Below are positions 58,084 to 58,936 of a stretch of 58,936 nt of DNA, piece by piece. Every line of letters starts with the position of its first letter. The first letter of the stretch is position 1. Source of the stretch: Paracidovorax citrulli (GTDB lineage Bacteria > Pseudomonadota > Gammaproteobacteria > Burkholderiales > Burkholderiaceae_C). The notes under the pieces were generated by a model. The model had not been told where the DNA came from, did no database searches, and saw only the letters and a list, made by a program, of their open reading frames with translations. Both the position numbers and the translations under genes were made by a program. The stretch is taken from contig NZ_FNEY01000031.1 of the NCBI RefSeq assembly GCF_900100305.1, positions 1 through 58,936 of the forward strand, in the 5' to 3' direction.

Positions 58084-58107
58084 TCAGTTGCTCCTGTCAC
58101 CATGTTC
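57942..58107. repeat. Long direct repeat, copy 2, with a truncated YqaE-like start
   Basis: From 57983 to 58107 this copies the repeat at 57790. On its minus-strand side, at 57942-57959, the first six codons of the YqaE gene also recur (MRLLIA), behind an AAGGAGG site at 57964-57970, but the frame then departs from the family. The segment is therefore a partial duplication of promoter plus gene start. Confidence 0.75.
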
Positions 58108-58305
58108 CCCGGGGGGCTTCTGTGCGTCGTCCTGCGTCGTCATGCCGGGAGTACGGTCGCCTGGCTCGATTCGGCGCAATTCGCCATCGGTGTTGATAGT
58201 CACCGCAAGCCCATGTGCATGGGCCTTGGCAATAGCCCGGTGCGTGGCTTCCGTCATGAGCGCATGCGCCCGTTCACGGCCAATTCGATCCAGCAGCGAT
58301 TTCAT
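58084..58305 (-). CDS. Small protein of unknown function
   Basis: This 73-residue protein (KSLLDRIGRERAHALMTEAT; AHGLAVTINTDGELRRIEPG) is not one I recognise. Its ATG overlaps the stop of the upstream gene (ATGA), so the two are translationally coupled. The tail is polar. The short, coupled two-gene layout recalls toxin-antitoxin or other plasmid maintenance pairs, but no motif confirms that. Confidence 0.6.
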   Translation of the reverse strand: MKSLLDRIGRERAHALMTEATHRAIAKAHAHGLAVTINTDGELRRIEPGDRTPGMTTQDDAQKPPGEHGDRSN

Positions 58306-58544
58306 ATGAAACCCTCTCCCATGCGTTTTAGCCAACGGTCAACTACAGCAATCTTCTGACGGCTTGCAATCCAATCCTGGAAACGTTCGTGCTCTTCCAG
58401 ATGAGCAAGTACGAGACTTTCGGCCAGATAGTCCAGAGTCGTATGGAGGTCATCCACTTCCTCCGTGAACAGCGCGTACGCGCGTAGCAATTCCATTGTC
58501 GATGGTTGAAAAACACCATTGAGCGGTGCATTCGTCTTCGCCAT
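58302..58544 (-). CDS. Small helical protein of unknown function
   Basis: This 80-residue protein is mostly helical and acidic (AYALFTEEVDDLHTTLDYLA; HLEEHERFQDWIASRQKIAV). A near-perfect AAGGAGGT lies six bases before its ATG, which strongly supports translation. It is the first gene of a pair with the gene at 58084. I do not recognise a family. Confidence 0.65.
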   Translation of the reverse strand: MAKTNAPLNGVFQPSTMELLRAYALFTEEVDDLHTTLDYLAESLVLAHLEEHERFQDWIASRQKIAVVDRWLKRMGEGFI

Positions 58545-58606
58545 GTTCTACCTCCTTAGCGTTGATTGCAGAGTGGTTGGATCAGCTAGTCCTCGGAGTC
58601 GGAGCA

Positions 58607-58629
58607 TGTCAAGGTAGTTGTCGCGTCGA
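58607..58629. mobile_element. Possible terminal end of the IS3-family element
   Basis: IS3 ends begin with TG; TGTCAAGGTAGTTGTCGCG starts at 58607, 23 bases beyond the transposase stop, a normal distance. The other end is outside the window, so the inverted repeat cannot be checked. Confidence 0.3.
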
Positions 58630-58936
58630 TCAAGCAGCCCGAGGCTGCGTATTCGATGCGGTCGCCGCGGCATTGGAGATGCCGTCGCGCTCAGGGTTGA
58701 GCGTGACCGATTGGACCGGCGCCCAGTTGCGGGTGCTGCCCGACCAGCGCGCGGGGTTGCGCTGTCGGGCCTGGGTGTAAAGGTGATGGCGAGCCTGCAG
58801 GATGGCCTGGTCCTGCCCGGCATGGCGCTGCGTCGGCGTGACGTAGCCGATCGCGCTGTGGCGGTGCTCGCAGTTGTACCAATGCACGAAGCCGCTGGCC
58901 CACTGGCGTGCCTGGTCCAGATCGTCGAAGCCGCCG
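58630..58936 (-). CDS. IS3-family transposase, C-terminal part (runs off the window)
   Basis: About 100 residues match the end of IS3-family OrfB integrases: FDDLDQARQWASGFVHWYN then EHRHSAIGYVTPTQRHAGQD, the region just after the last catalytic glutamate of the DDE domain. The catalytic part is outside the window. Minus strand. Confidence 0.85.
   Translation of the reverse strand, partial: GGFDDLDQARQWASGFVHWYNCEHRHSAIGYVTPTQRHAGQDQAILQARHHLYTQARQRNPARWSGSTRNWAPVQSVTLNPERDGISNAAATASNTQPRAA

Overview
The window is high-GC betaproteobacterial chromosome. It is most like Comamonadaceae of the Acidovorax/Paracidovorax type: gene order and protein sequences fit that group, and two genes for NEL-type ubiquitin-ligase effectors point to a plant- or host-associated member. 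The genus is an inference from recognised families, not from a database search.

Layout. 1-5630: the end of tuf and the S10 ribosomal operon (rpsJ, rplC-D-W-B, rpsS, rplV, rpsC, rplP, rpmC, rpsQ), with a probable internal promoter before rplC and a strong terminator after rpsQ. 5.7-8.2 kb: peroxiredoxin, GNAT acetyltransferase, TlpA-like thioredoxin and a lipoprotein, with an FNR/Anr-type box between the last two. 8.2-10.7 kb: a reduced PTS (EIIA-Man type, HPr, enzyme I). 10.8-20.7 kb: a TorF-type porin, the kdpFABCDE potassium uptake and sensing operon, and a small orphan gene. The promoters of all three share 11-bp direct repeats typical of an OmpR-family regulator, probably KdpE. 21.1-23.1 kb: ybeD-lipB-lipA (lipoate). 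23.3-30.6 kb: the complete atpIBEFHAGDC operon. 30.9-37.6 kb: a four-gene DNA-repair module (MBL-fold exonuclease, ATP-dependent DNA ligase, Lhr-type helicase, metallophosphoesterase). 37.6-41.0 kb: two tandem paralogous proteins with a C-terminal NEL E3-ligase domain and no leucine-rich repeats; the downstream one carries six 13-residue repeats containing DLNxxP, the plant EAR co-repressor-binding motif. 41.2-48.1 kb: TPM-domain proteins, LemA, an NTF2-like protein, a YheT-like hydrolase, a DUF protein, a di-haem cytochrome c and a kelch protein. 48.2-55.1 kb: an RND efflux operon with a divergent TetR/AcrR regulator and an AcrR-like palindrome.

55.16 kb to the end: tRNA-Arg(CCG), followed by DNA that looks plasmid-derived. 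It holds a HTH protein, a RepA initiator, iteron-like repeats with DnaA-box-like sequences, a YqaE/Pmp3 membrane protein with a duplicated control region, two small overlapping genes of unknown function, and the end of an IS3-family transposase running off the window.

The two strongest leads are the EAR-repeat plus NEL effector pair (37592-41039) and the shared repeat architecture that may define a small KdpE regulon. The iteron/repA block beside tRNA-Arg is a third.
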